Positions 9,405 through 17,854 of a DNA stretch of 64,000 bases are shown piece after piece. Source of the stretch: Parasphingopyxis sp. CP4 (GTDB taxonomy: Bacteria > Pseudomonadota > Alphaproteobacteria > Sphingomonadales > Sphingomonadaceae); the NCBI RefSeq assembly GCF_013378055.1, contig NZ_CP051130.1, positions 806,001 through 870,000 of the forward strand, in the 5' to 3' direction. The position numbers were made by a program, and so were the translations under genes. The number at the start of each line of letters is the position of its first letter. Position 1 is the stretch's first letter. The notes under the pieces are model-generated. The model was not told the origin of the DNA. It ran no database searches and saw nothing but the letters and a program-made list of their open reading frames with translations.

Positions 9405-9479
9405 GGGCGCGTAGCTCAGTGGGAGAGCACTGCCTTCACACGGCAGGGGTCGCTGGTTCAATCCCAGCCGCGCCCACCA
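9405..9479 (+). tRNA. tRNA-Val (CAC)
   Basis: A 75-base gene with encoded CCA. The acceptor stem GGGCGCG pairs with CGCGCCC. The anticodon stem CTGCC/GGCAG holds CAC at 9437-9439. D-loop and T-loop (GGTTCAATCC) are canonical. No convincing promoter was seen between the HU terminator and this gene. Confidence 0.96.
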
Positions 9480-9540
9480 AACTGTCTGCCGCCTGTACCA
9501 AAAATATTGGCGAAAACCTCCGTAATTTTATTACAAAGCA

Positions 9541-9570
9541 TTGACGATTGGCCGTTGCGACCCCTATGTG
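9541..9570 (+). promoter_or_regulatory. Candidate promoter of tRNA-His
   Basis: TTGACG at 9541-9546 and TATGTG at 9565-9570 are separated by 18 bases. The tRNA begins 25 bases beyond the -10 hexamer. The -35 match is good and the -10 is weaker. Confidence 0.4.
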
Positions 9571-9595
9571 CGCGACTGGCTTTTGCGCCGAACAT

Positions 9596-9673
9596 GGCGA
9601 TCGTAGTTCAATTGGTTAGAATGCCGGCTTGTGATGCCGGAGGTTGCGGGTTCAAGTCCCGTCGATCGCCCCA
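9596..9673 (+). tRNA. tRNA-His (GUG)
   Basis: A 78-base gene that includes the extra 5' G (G-1 at 9596) opposite C73, the identity feature of tRNA-His. The stem GCGATCG pairs with CGATCGC, itself a palindromic arm. The anticodon GTG is at 9631-9633. CCA is encoded. Confidence 0.96.
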
Positions 9674-9723
9674 TTTTTACCGGTATCGGTTTGTCTGAGC
9701 GCCGGCTACGCAGGAATGTGAAC

Positions 9724-10773
9724 ATGTCCGCGACATGGGACTTACCCGATTTTGACGACCATGAAGCCGTGCATTTCTTTCGAGATGTCGAGAGCGGGCT
9801 TCGCGCGATCATTGCGGTACACTCTACCCATTTAGGGCCAGCTGCCGGTGGCGTTCGGTTTTGGCATTACGGCGACAATGGGCGTGCGGTTACCGATGCA
9901 CTGAGACTTTCTCGCGGCATGAGCTATAAAAATGCCATGGCTGGTCTCCCGATGGGTGGCGGCAAAGCTGTGATCCAGGCTGACGAAGCCCGTACCAAGA
10001 CACCAGAAATGTTGCGCGCCTTTGGTCGAGCAATTGCGAGCTTGGGCGGCGGATATGTGACAGCCGAAGATGTCGGCATGACCGATGATGATATGGTGGT
10101 CATCCGCAATGAGACCGATCATGTCGCGGGCTTGCCCGTGGAAAGCGGCGCAGCTGGCGGCGATCCCGGACCCTATACAGCGCTTGGCGTGTTTCTTGGG
10201 GTCAAAGCTGCGGCCAAACGTGCGTTGAACGTCGATTCCCTGACGGATGTACATGTTGCCATCCAAGGTGTTGGCAGTGTTGGCGGCGGACTTGCAAAGC
10301 TGCTGGCCGAAGAAGGCGCGCGGCTCACGCTGGCAGACGTCAATGCGGATCGGGCTAAGGAACTGGCCGCTGAATATGACGGCGAAGCTGTCGACACGGA
10401 CAGCATCTTGTCCGTTGAAGCGGATATCGTGAGCCCAAATGCGCTTGGCGCTGTGCTCGACGAAGAGAGCATTTCCGAACTTCGCTGTTCGGCTGTTGCC
10501 GGCGGCGCGAACAACCAGCTCGCGACCCCGCAAGACGGACAGCGCATTTACGATCGCGGCATCCTGTTTGCGCCAGACTATGTGATCAATGCTGGCGGCA
10601 TCATCAATGTCGGACTCGAATATCTGGGCCAGGGTGATGAACAGGAAGTCAAAGCGCGGATCGCGAAAATCCCTGACCGACTTGAGCAGGTCTGGCAGGA
10701 AAGTGCGGAATGCGGCGATCCGGCCGCCGATGTGGCGGATCGCATTGCGCGCCGCCTGATCGCGCGTAGCTAG
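9724..10773 (+). CDS. Leucine-dehydrogenase-type amino acid dehydrogenase
   Basis: A 349-residue member of the Glu/Leu/Phe/Val dehydrogenase family, which oxidatively deaminates branched-chain amino acids with NAD. Lys69 (MSYKNA), Lys81 (MGGGKA) and Asp116 (AEDVGM) match Lys68, Lys80 and Asp115 of Bacillus leucine dehydrogenase. A Rossmann glycine motif GVGSVGG follows mid-protein. Leucine versus valine or phenylalanine preference cannot be decided from sequence. The start at 9724 follows AGGA; upstream codons would run back into tRNA-His. The stop shares CTAG with the convergent EamA gene. Confidence 0.88.
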   Translation: MSATWDLPDFDDHEAVHFFRDVESGLRAIIAVHSTHLGPAAGGVRFWHYGDNGRAVTDALRLSRGMSYKNAMAGLPMGGGKAVIQADEARTKTPEMLRAFGRAIASLGGGYVTAEDVGMTDDDMVVIRNETDHVAGLPVESGAAGGDPGPYTALGVFLGVKAAAKRALNVDSLTDVHVAIQGVGSVGGGLAKLLAEEGARLTLADVNADRAKELAAEYDGEAVDTDSILSVEADIVSPNALGAVLDEESISELRCSAVAGGANNQLATPQDGQRIYDRGILFAPDYVINAGGIINVGLEYLGQGDEQEVKARIAKIPDRLEQVWQESAECGDPAADVADRIARRLIARS

Positions 10774-11675
10774 GAAATAACCGGCCGGACTGGTCGATTC
10801 TGCTGTCGTTCCCGATAGAGCATGTAGAACCCGCTCGCGATGATTATCGCTGAACCGCACCATGTCGCCACGGTCGGGATGTCAGACCATATCAACCAGC
10901 CAAACCCAACGGCCCATAACAGCTGGGTGTAATCAAACGGCGCGACCACGACGACAGGCGCAACCCGCAATGAGGTAGTGAGCAGCATCTGCGCAGTTCC
11001 GCCGAAGAGCGCAATTGCCGCCAAGACCATCCATTCTTGTAGGCCATGGCTCGAGGCGAAGAAGGGAACGGCGATGCCTGTCGCAATTGCCGCGAGTAAG
11101 GTGAACCAGAAAACGGTCGTGATCGCACGCTCTGTCTTGCTGATCTGGCGGATGGTGATGATGACACAGGCTACGCCAAAGGCTGAAATCAATGCGACAA
11201 TTAGGCCATCCATTGGCAGGCTGCTGCCACCCGGTTGCATGACCACTAGTACGCCGATGAATCCTGTCAGAACGGCCACCCATCGATGCCAGCCAACCGC
11301 TTCAAGCATGAAGATCGCGGAAAGCATGGTAGCAAATACCGGGGCGGCGAAGCTAATGGCGGTAGCCTCTGCGAGTGGCAGCAGGCTGATCGCCCAATAG
11401 CCAAAACCCATTGCGAAAAGACCGATTATCGCTCGCCAGAGATGCGCGAGCGGAATATCTGTCTTGATCACGCCAAATCCTGGGCGGAGTGCGATCCAAA
11501 TCGTGAGCGGGATAAGGGCGAGAGCAAATCGCCAGAAGATCATCTCAATCGGATGCAGGCCGAGATCGGCACCAATCTTCACCATTACCGTCATGAACGC
11601 GAAAGCGGTTGCCGCAAGGATGCGCGCAACGATGCCGGCTATGGGCCGTTGTTCAGGCGGAGAACTGTCGGTCAA
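10770..11675 (-). CDS. EamA/DMT-family transporter
   Basis: A 301-residue, very hydrophobic protein with about ten predicted membrane helices in two EamA repeats, as in the drug/metabolite transporter superfamily. First-repeat signatures such as EMIFWRF and FAAPVFATMLS are visible, followed by a second repeat ending in MLYRER. The substrate is unknown; family members export amino acids, metabolites or drugs. The likely start is a TTG at 11675, since no ATG occurs before the first helix and the ribosome site is weak. Convergent with the leucine-dehydrogenase gene (CTAG overlap) and divergent from ccmC. Confidence 0.85.
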   Translation of the reverse strand: MTDSSPPEQRPIAGIVARILAATAFAFMTVMVKIGADLGLHPIEMIFWRFALALIPLTIWIALRPGFGVIKTDIPLAHLWRAIIGLFAMGFGYWAISLLPLAEATAISFAAPVFATMLSAIFMLEAVGWHRWVAVLTGFIGVLVVMQPGGSSLPMDGLIVALISAFGVACVIITIRQISKTERAITTVFWFTLLAAIATGIAVPFFASSHGLQEWMVLAAIALFGGTAQMLLTTSLRVAPVVVVAPFDYTQLLWAVGFGWLIWSDIPTVATWCGSAIIIASGFYMLYRERQQNRPVRPVIS

Positions 11676-11779
11676 TGGAAGGAAACTGATCCTGCAAGTG
11701 GTGAGGCGTTGAAAAACACCGGATGTGAGGTCGTCTTATGCTTTTCCCGGCACAGTTGCTACGCTAAGAAGCCCGTTCA

Positions 11780-12496
11780 ATGCACGTTTTCGCAAATCCT
11801 ACCCGCTTTCTATCGATCGCGCGCCCGCTGACACCGTGGCTGCTATGGGGCGGCCTCGCACTGACCAGTGCTGCGATCATCATGGGTCTCTATTATTCAC
11901 CACCGGACTTCCTTCAGGGCGAGTTGGTGCGGATCATGTATGTTCATGTACCCACGGCCTGGCTCGGAATGGGCGGTTGGACGGGCATTCTCATCGCCAG
12001 CTTGATGCAACTGATCTGGCGTCACCCGCTGGCCGGGATCGCCGCACGGGCAATTGCAGCACCCGGCGCGATGTTTACGGCGCTCTGTTTGCTGACCGGA
12101 TCGATCTGGGGTCGCCCCGCATGGGGCACATGGTGGATTTGGGATGGGCGGCTGACGTCTATGCTGGTTCTGCTGTTCCTCTATTTCGGATTCATGGCGC
12201 TATCCTCGGCGAGCGAGGAACGGGCGAGCATTAGCCGGGTCGCTGCGATCTTTGGTGTGATTGGCGCGATCAACCTTCCGATCATCCACTATTCGGTGAC
12301 ATGGTGGAACTCGCTTCATCAGCCGCAAAGCCTTACGCTGAGCGGCTCAGCCATCGATAGCTCCATGCTATGGCCGTTGGGGCTTGCAGTTATTGGATTT
12401 TCGATGCTTTTCGGCGCGATTGTCTTAATTAGAATGCGCGCGATCATCGCGGATGTTCGCATTGAAGCCCGTTTGCGCAGACTGGCTCAGGGATAA
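11780..12496 (+). CDS. ccmC: Haem exporter / cytochrome c maturation protein CcmC
   Basis: A 238-residue inner-membrane protein with about six helices and the tryptophan-rich WGRPAWGTWWIWD motif at 110-122, flanked by conserved His56 and a histidine in the loop IIHYSVTWWN. CcmC presents periplasmic haem for attachment to CcmE. It is the first gene of the ccm operon here; ccmA and ccmB are not next to it. ccmD begins 4 bases after its stop. Confidence 0.96.
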   Translation: MHVFANPTRFLSIARPLTPWLLWGGLALTSAAIIMGLYYSPPDFLQGELVRIMYVHVPTAWLGMGGWTGILIASLMQLIWRHPLAGIAARAIAAPGAMFTALCLLTGSIWGRPAWGTWWIWDGRLTSMLVLLFLYFGFMALSSASEERASISRVAAIFGVIGAINLPIIHYSVTWWNSLHQPQSLTLSGSAIDSSMLWPLGLAVIGFSMLFGAIVLIRMRAIIADVRIEARLRRLAQG

Positions 12497-12500
12497 CAGC

Positions 12501-12638
12501 ATGGAACCATGGCCTTTCATCATCGCAGCCTATGCGTGCACAATTGGCGGGACGGCGATCCTGACGATCTGGAGCATTGTGCGCATGCGCGCCAATGAAG
12601 CGCGTGCCGCAGCTTTGCGTGAGGAAAACCAGTCGTGA
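12501..12638 (+). CDS. ccmD: Haem exporter protein CcmD
   Basis: A 45-residue single-helix protein beginning MEPWPFIIAAYACTIGGT, followed by a basic stretch (VRMRANEARA), as in CcmD, which helps release haem-loaded CcmE from CcmC. The start ATG at 12501 lies 4 bases after ccmC. The stop TGA overlaps the GTG start of ccmE (GTGA). Confidence 0.92.
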   Translation: MEPWPFIIAAYACTIGGTAILTIWSIVRMRANEARAAALREENQS

Positions 12639-13066
12639 AGGCAAAGCATCAAAGGCTTACCCTGGCGATTATTGCGCTTGTCGCTGTTGTGGCCGCAGGT
12701 TTCCTTGCGCTGTTCGGGCTACGCGACAACGCATCGCTGTTCCGGACGCCATCAGAAATCGCAGCGGAACCGGTTCCCGCCGGCCAAGCATTTCGACTTG
12801 GCGGCATGGTAGCCAATGGCTCGATCACGGAGCAGCCAGACGGTGTTTCGATCCGCTTTATTGTTCAGGATGGCGAAGCGCAGGTACCGGTTATTTTTGC
12901 GGGGATCACGCCCAATCTGTTTCGCGAGAATTCCGGCGTTGTGGCAGAAGGTTCGATGAATGCGGATGGTGTGTTCGTCGCAGATAATATTCTCGCAAAG
13001 CATGATGAAAACTACATGCCCCCCGAACTGGCGGATATGGAGATGGCAGGGGATCCGCGCCAGTGA
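12635..13066 (+). CDS. ccmE: Cytochrome c maturation haem chaperone CcmE
   Basis: A 143-residue periplasmic haem chaperone with one N-terminal membrane anchor (about 8-28) and an OB-fold. The covalent haem ligand is His123 and Tyr127 follows, in AKHDENYMPPE, the family H-x-x-x-Y motif. The start is GTG at 12635 overlapping the ccmD stop. The end overlaps the GTG start of ccmF, so translation is probably coupled through the operon. Confidence 0.97.
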   Translation: MKAKHQRLTLAIIALVAVVAAGFLALFGLRDNASLFRTPSEIAAEPVPAGQAFRLGGMVANGSITEQPDGVSIRFIVQDGEAQVPVIFAGITPNLFRENSGVVAEGSMNADGVFVADNILAKHDENYMPPELADMEMAGDPRQ

Positions 13067-14988
13067 TCGCTGAAGCCGGACTGGTCGCACTCTGGCTTGC
13101 CGCTGCATTGTGCGGCTTGCAGCTCATATTCGGTATCATGGTCTTGCGGTCCCCAGACAGCAATATTGTTCAAGCGATCCGACCGATAGCGATCGTTCAA
13201 GGTCTGCTGACCGTCTTTGCCTTTGGCATGCTGGTCTGGCTCTTCATGGTCACCGATCTCTCCGTTGAGCTCGTGGCGGCCAATAGCCATTCGGATAAGC
13301 CGGCGCTTTATAAATTCTCCGGAACATGGGGAAACCATGAAGGCTCGATGCTCCTATGGGTAGCGATCCTTGCGGTATCGGGAGCCTTGGTGGCCGCATT
13401 CGAGAAAAGGCTGCGCGAAAAGACCTTAATGGCGACGCTCGCGGCACAAGCCGCAATTGGCATCGGCTTTTACGCCTTTCTCTTATTTGCCTCGAATCCC
13501 TTTGCGCGACTTGATCCCGCACCGGTTGAGGGTAGGGGGCTGAACCCACTGCTTCAGGATCCCGGTTTGGCCTTCCATCCGCCGACCTTGTACGTTGGAT
13601 ATGTCGGCATATCGATTGCCTTCTCCTTTGCGGTCGGCGCGCTCCTGACTCGCGATGTTGGCCCCACCTTTGCCCGGGCTATGCGGCCATGGGTGCTGGC
13701 CTCCTGGATCTTTCTCACGCTCGGTATCGCAGCCGGAAGTTATTGGGCTTATTACGAACTGGGCTGGGGTGGTTGGTGGTTCTGGGATCCAGTCGAAAAC
13801 GCATCGCTCATGCCCTGGCTCGCGGCAACTGCTTTGCTGCACTCTGTCACCGTTCTTGCGACCCGCGACGCATTGCGGGCCTGGACGATCATGTTGGCTG
13901 TAGTGGCCTTCTCCATGTCGATGATCGGGACATTCCTGGTACGCTCCGGTGTCTTGACCAGCGTGCACGCCTTTGCCGTAGATCCTCAACGCGGTTCGTT
14001 CATCCTCGCCTTGCTCGTCATTTATATCGGCGGAGCGCTGGCATTATATGCGATGCGGGTGAGTACGGTGCGTGAAGGCGCACAATTCGAATTCATGAGC
14101 AGAGAAGGTGCTCTGGTAGCGAACAATCTGCTCCTGTCCGCAGTTCTGGGAATCGTACTGGTTGGCACGCTCTATCCACTGGGCGTCGAAGCTGTCACCG
14201 GCGAACAATTGTCGGTCGGTCCTCCCTATTTCAATTCGACTGCTGGCCCGCTTGCGCTCATCCTCGTCGTCGCCATGGCAGTTGGACCGCTTTTGCGCTG
14301 GCGCCGCGATAGGTGGCGCAATGTAATGAGCCGCATTTCTATTCCCGTGCTCTTGGCATCGCTAGCGCTGATGGCGCTGGTGCTGGCGGCGTCGCCCATC
14401 GGGATATTGCCGATGCTGGGATTAATCCTCGCTGCCGGAGTGGCAGCAGCCAGCGTAGCGCCGCTGTGGAAACGCAATCTGCGACGCACCCCATTATTCA
14501 CCTACGGCATGGTCCTCGCCCATCTTGGGATCGCCGTCAGCATGGCCGGTATGGCCTTTGAAAGCGCCTTTACCGAAGAAGTACTGGTTGCCTCACGCCC
14601 CGGTGAAACGCATCAAGTTGGTCCATATTCCGTTACATTTGACGGTACGGTGCCCGTTGCCGGGCCGAACTGGACGGCAGTGGAAGGCGGTTTGACGGTG
14701 CAGCGTGGTGATGGCGAACCATTTACGCTCAACCCCCAATCACGCATGTTTTCTTCGCCCGTGACCGAAACGAGCGAGGCGGCCATCCAAACATCTTGGA
14801 ATGGGCAGCTATACACGGTGCTGGGCACCGGCGACGGCACCGGCCGATGGCAGTTGCGTCTCTGGTGGAAGCCATTTGTGACGTGGATCTGGTTTGGCGC
14901 GATACTGATCGCATTGGGCGGCTTGTTGTCGCTGATTGGCCGTGTCCGGAGAGAGCGACGCGCCATGGAACGTGAGGCCTGGGCATGA
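13063..14988 (+). CDS. ccmF: Cytochrome c haem lyase subunit CcmF
   Basis: A 641-residue polytopic membrane protein of the HCO/CcmF family, close to the usual 640-660 residues. The periplasmic WWD domain is seen as GWGGWWFWDPVENASLMPW around residue 235-250. With CcmH and CcmI it ligates haem to the CxxCH sites of apocytochromes c. It starts with GTG overlapping ccmE and ends with ATGA overlapping ccmG. Confidence 0.97.
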   Translation: MIAEAGLVALWLAAALCGLQLIFGIMVLRSPDSNIVQAIRPIAIVQGLLTVFAFGMLVWLFMVTDLSVELVAANSHSDKPALYKFSGTWGNHEGSMLLWVAILAVSGALVAAFEKRLREKTLMATLAAQAAIGIGFYAFLLFASNPFARLDPAPVEGRGLNPLLQDPGLAFHPPTLYVGYVGISIAFSFAVGALLTRDVGPTFARAMRPWVLASWIFLTLGIAAGSYWAYYELGWGGWWFWDPVENASLMPWLAATALLHSVTVLATRDALRAWTIMLAVVAFSMSMIGTFLVRSGVLTSVHAFAVDPQRGSFILALLVIYIGGALALYAMRVSTVREGAQFEFMSREGALVANNLLLSAVLGIVLVGTLYPLGVEAVTGEQLSVGPPYFNSTAGPLALILVVAMAVGPLLRWRRDRWRNVMSRISIPVLLASLALMALVLAASPIGILPMLGLILAAGVAAASVAPLWKRNLRRTPLFTYGMVLAHLGIAVSMAGMAFESAFTEEVLVASRPGETHQVGPYSVTFDGTVPVAGPNWTAVEGGLTVQRGDGEPFTLNPQSRMFSSPVTETSEAAIQTSWNGQLYTVLGTGDGTGRWQLRLWWKPFVTWIWFGAILIALGGLLSLIGRVRRERRAMEREAWA

Positions 14989-15512
14989 ACCGTTTCATTC
15001 TCTGGGTGCCGCTCGGCGTGTTTCTGGCCTTTCTTGGGATTGCAGCATCTGGCCTGTTCACTCCGCCTGACACAACGATTGAATCGAGACTGGTCGGCGA
15101 ACCTGTGCCCGAATTTGCGCTGGAGCCTTCATTGCCGGGTCGAGCGGGTATCAGCAGCGCCGATCTGGCGACCGGTGAACCGCGCCTGTTGAATGTGTTC
15201 GCCAGCTGGTGTGTTCCATGCATTGCCGAAGCACCGCAATTGATGCAGCTGCGCAATGCCGGTGTGCAGATTGATGCCATCGCGGTCCGGGATCGCCCAG
15301 AGGACGTGTTCGCCTTCTTGCAGCGCTATGGAGATCCGTATCAACGGATCGGCGCGGATACCGAAAGTCAGGCCCAATTGGCGCTGGGCTCGTCTGGCGT
15401 CCCCGAAACCTTCATCATCGACAGTAATGGCGTGATTGTCAGCCAACATATTGGCGACATCCGGCCCGAGAATGTGCCCCAGATCCTGGCTGCCCTGGAA
15501 GATGCCCAATGA
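14985..15512 (+). CDS. ccmG: Thiol:disulphide interchange protein CcmG/DsbE
   Basis: A 175-residue membrane-anchored periplasmic thioredoxin-fold protein. The N-terminal helix spans about 5-24. The redox site is WCVPC with Cys76 and Cys79, and the cis-proline loop is GVPETF. It keeps apocytochrome cysteines reduced. ATGA overlaps join it to ccmF and ccmH. Confidence 0.96.
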   Translation: MNRFILWVPLGVFLAFLGIAASGLFTPPDTTIESRLVGEPVPEFALEPSLPGRAGISSADLATGEPRLLNVFASWCVPCIAEAPQLMQLRNAGVQIDAIAVRDRPEDVFAFLQRYGDPYQRIGADTESQAQLALGSSGVPETFIIDSNGVIVSQHIGDIRPENVPQILAALEDAQ

Positions 15513-15928
15513 CGCGGTGGATAATTGCCATATTATTAGCCGTTTCACTGCACGGGCCGGCGGATGCCCAATCCCGCATGCCGCCTGCTCAATGGGCCAA
15601 TGAGCAACTGCCTGATCCCGCTCAGGAGGCGGAAGCGAAAGATTTGATGGAGTCGTTGCGCTGCCTCGTCTGTCAGGGTCAATCGATCGCCGATAGCGAC
15701 GCTGAAATGGCGCAGGATATGCGGGCGTTGGTCCGTCGACGGATTGCCGAAGGAGAGGAGCCTGAGGAAATCCGTAATTGGCTGGTTGAGCGTTATGGCC
15801 GCTGGATTACCTATGATCCGCCAATTGATGGCGTAACCTGGCCGCTCTGGCTGCTGCCGATTTTGTTGCTGGGCGGCGGGATCTGGCTGGCACGCGGGCG
15901 TTTCCGCAGCTCCAAGAGGGGCAGTTAA
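15509..15928 (+). CDS. ccmH: Cytochrome c maturation protein CcmH
   Basis: A 139-residue protein with an N-terminal signal peptide (cleavage near ADA-Q at 20-21), the redox motif LRCLVCQ (Cys52, Cys55) and a C-terminal membrane helix around 110-127. It is the short CcmH/CycL form that reduces apocytochrome c or passes electrons to it. It overlaps ccmG (ATGA) and the following TPR gene (TAATG). Confidence 0.95.
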   Translation: MTRWIIAILLAVSLHGPADAQSRMPPAQWANEQLPDPAQEAEAKDLMESLRCLVCQGQSIADSDAEMAQDMRALVRRRIAEGEEPEEIRNWLVERYGRWITYDPPIDGVTWPLWLLPILLLGGGIWLARGRFRSSKRGS

Positions 15929-16593
15929 TGGGCTGGTTTGCAGCTATTGGCTTGATTGCGCTGGTCATTTTCTGGCTTTGGCGGCTTGCCGAGTTTCGTG
16001 GCCGGCAGCTTGAATGGCTTGGAGCCGCACTGTTGCTCGGTTTGGCTGGATATGCCTGGCAGGGCAGCCCTGTTCTTGAAGGACGACCCACCGAGCCGCG
16101 CCACGAACGTCCGCCCGAAGGCAGTACCGAGATCAATGAGGACTTTCTCAACAATCGTAATTCGACGTCCGAACGCTGGATCATGTTTGCCGAGGCTGCG
16201 AACCGGCGCGGTGACCATATGAACGCCGCACACGCGATCCAAAATGGCATCGACAGTGATCCCGACAATGCGGATCTCTGGGTGGCGCTGGGCAATGCGC
16301 TGTTGCTCCACGGAGATGGCCAGATGAATCCGGCTGCCCAGCTTGCCTTTGAACGAGCCGCGCAACTGGCGCCCGATCATCCCGGGCCGCCATTCTTTCT
16401 CGGTTTGGCATTGGCTCAGGCGGGTCGCCTTGACGATGCCGAGGCTACGTGGCTGGCTTTGCTCGAGAGAACGCCCGAAAATGCGCCCTATCGTGCGGAT
16501 CTCGAAAGCCGTTTGGCGAGCGTGGCGCGAGCGCAGGGGCGGCCGGTTGAGTTACCGACTGCGCCTGCTGATCCCGCTGACACCGATTCCTAG
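15928..16593 (+). CDS. CcmI/CycH-like TPR protein of cytochrome c maturation
   Basis: A 221-residue protein with two N-terminal hydrophobic segments (about 2-18 and 28-46) and a TPR domain from about 80 to 200 (units such as RWIMFAEAANRRGDHMNAA and FFLGLALAQAGRLDDAEATW). This is the CcmI plan, in which the TPR part holds apocytochrome c for the CcmF-CcmH lyase. It ends the operon. Its TAG stop forms a shared CTAG with convergent ald. Confidence 0.85.
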   Translation: MGWFAAIGLIALVIFWLWRLAEFRGRQLEWLGAALLLGLAGYAWQGSPVLEGRPTEPRHERPPEGSTEINEDFLNNRNSTSERWIMFAEAANRRGDHMNAAHAIQNGIDSDPDNADLWVALGNALLLHGDGQMNPAAQLAFERAAQLAPDHPGPPFFLGLALAQAGRLDDAEATWLALLERTPENAPYRADLESRLASVARAQGRPVELPTAPADPADTDS

Positions 16594-17684
16594 TTAAACG
16601 GCAGGTCGAGTGCTTCGGCCACCGCTTCGTAGCGAATTTTGCCATCCGACACGTTGAGGCCCGCGGCGAGATGCACATTGTCCGCCATAGCCTGATCCGG
16701 GCCTTTGTTCGCCAGCTGAATGACATAGGGCAGCGTCGCATTGTTGAGCGCAAAGGTTGAGGTGCGCGCGACAGCGCCCGGCATATTGGCAACGCAATAA
16801 TGGATCACGCCTTCTTCGGTGTAGACAGGATCTTCGTGGGTAGTCGGCCGTGACGTCTCGAAACACCCGCCCTGGTCGATCGCAATGTCGACAATTACCG
16901 AGCCGCGTTTCATGGTTTTCAGCATGTCGCGCGTGATCAGTTTTGGTGCAGCACCACCCGGAACCAGAACCGCACCGACAACCAGATGGGCTGACTTAAC
17001 TGCCGCTTCGATAGCCGCCTTGGACGCATAGGCAGTCTTGATCGTATTGCCGAAATGGGTGTCCAGTTCGGCCAAGCGATCATTGCTGATGTCATATATC
17101 GTGACGTCAGCCCGCAAGCCGACGGCCATCTGCGCTGCATTGAGGCCTGCGACACCACCGCCAAGGATGATCACCTTCGCGGGAGCAACGCCCGGGACGC
17201 CGCCCAGCAATATTCCGCGGCCGCCCTGTTCCTTCTCCAGATAATGAGCGCCGGCCTGAACCGACATGCGCCCGGCCACTTCGCTCATCGGTTTGAGCAA
17301 GGGGAGGGACCGGTTCGGTGAGGTAACAGTTTCATAGGCTATGCAAGTCGCGCCCGATTTCATCAGGCCCTCGGTTTGCGGTTTGTCTGCTGCGAGGTGC
17401 AGATAAGTGAACAGAATATGCCGCGATTCCAGCATCGCGACTTCCTGGGACTGTGGTTCTTTGACCTTCACGATCATGTCCGATGCAGCGAATACCTCTG
17501 CCGCCGTATCGACAATAGACGCTCCAACAGCCCGATAATCATCATCGTCAAAATCAATGCCGCAGCCGGCTTTTGTTTCGACGACAACATCATGTCCGGC
17601 TTTGACGACGTCAAAGACCGAATCCGGTGTGAGTCCAACACGATATTCGTGATTCTTGATTTCCTTGGGGATTCCGACGCGCAT
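16590..17684 (-). CDS. ald: Alanine dehydrogenase
   Basis: A 364-residue NAD-dependent enzyme interconverting L-alanine and pyruvate plus ammonia. Active-site residues match the family: Arg15, Lys75 (VKVKEP), His96 (YLHLAAD) and Asp270 in VDIAIDQGG. The NAD site [10 protein letters not shown] lies in the Rossmann domain. A strong ribosome site AGGAGG precedes the ATG by 5 bases. On the minus strand a possible promoter (AGGACA-17-TATAGG, with the -10 at 17717-17722) lies upstream. The gene is convergent with the ccm operon. Confidence 0.96.
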   Translation of the reverse strand: MRVGIPKEIKNHEYRVGLTPDSVFDVVKAGHDVVVETKAGCGIDFDDDDYRAVGASIVDTAAEVFAASDMIVKVKEPQSQEVAMLESRHILFTYLHLAADKPQTEGLMKSGATCIAYETVTSPNRSLPLLKPMSEVAGRMSVQAGAHYLEKEQGGRGILLGGVPGVAPAKVIILGGGVAGLNAAQMAVGLRADVTIYDISNDRLAELDTHFGNTIKTAYASKAAIEAAVKSAHLVVGAVLVPGGAAPKLITRDMLKTMKRGSVIVDIAIDQGGCFETSRPTTHEDPVYTEEGVIHYCVANMPGAVARTSTFALNNATLPYVIQLANKGPDQAMADNVHLAAGLNVSDGKIRYEAVAEALDLPFN

Positions 17685-17854
17685 TGACGCCTCCTGAGAT
17701 TGCTAATGGCAGGCCTATAGCGATCTGCGTTAAGCTTGTCCTCCCATTGCGGCGAGGGAATTACCGTGATAACCCGCGCGCTTTGCCGCCGGGGGGAGAA
17801 AAAGCCCATCCATGGCGGATTTCCGGCATTCACAAGGGGCCGCGTCCAACCATA

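Noticed and set aside
9832-10863. A 343-codon minus-strand frame opposite the leucine-dehydrogenase gene
   Set aside because: No motif or start signal, and the plus-strand enzyme is intact.
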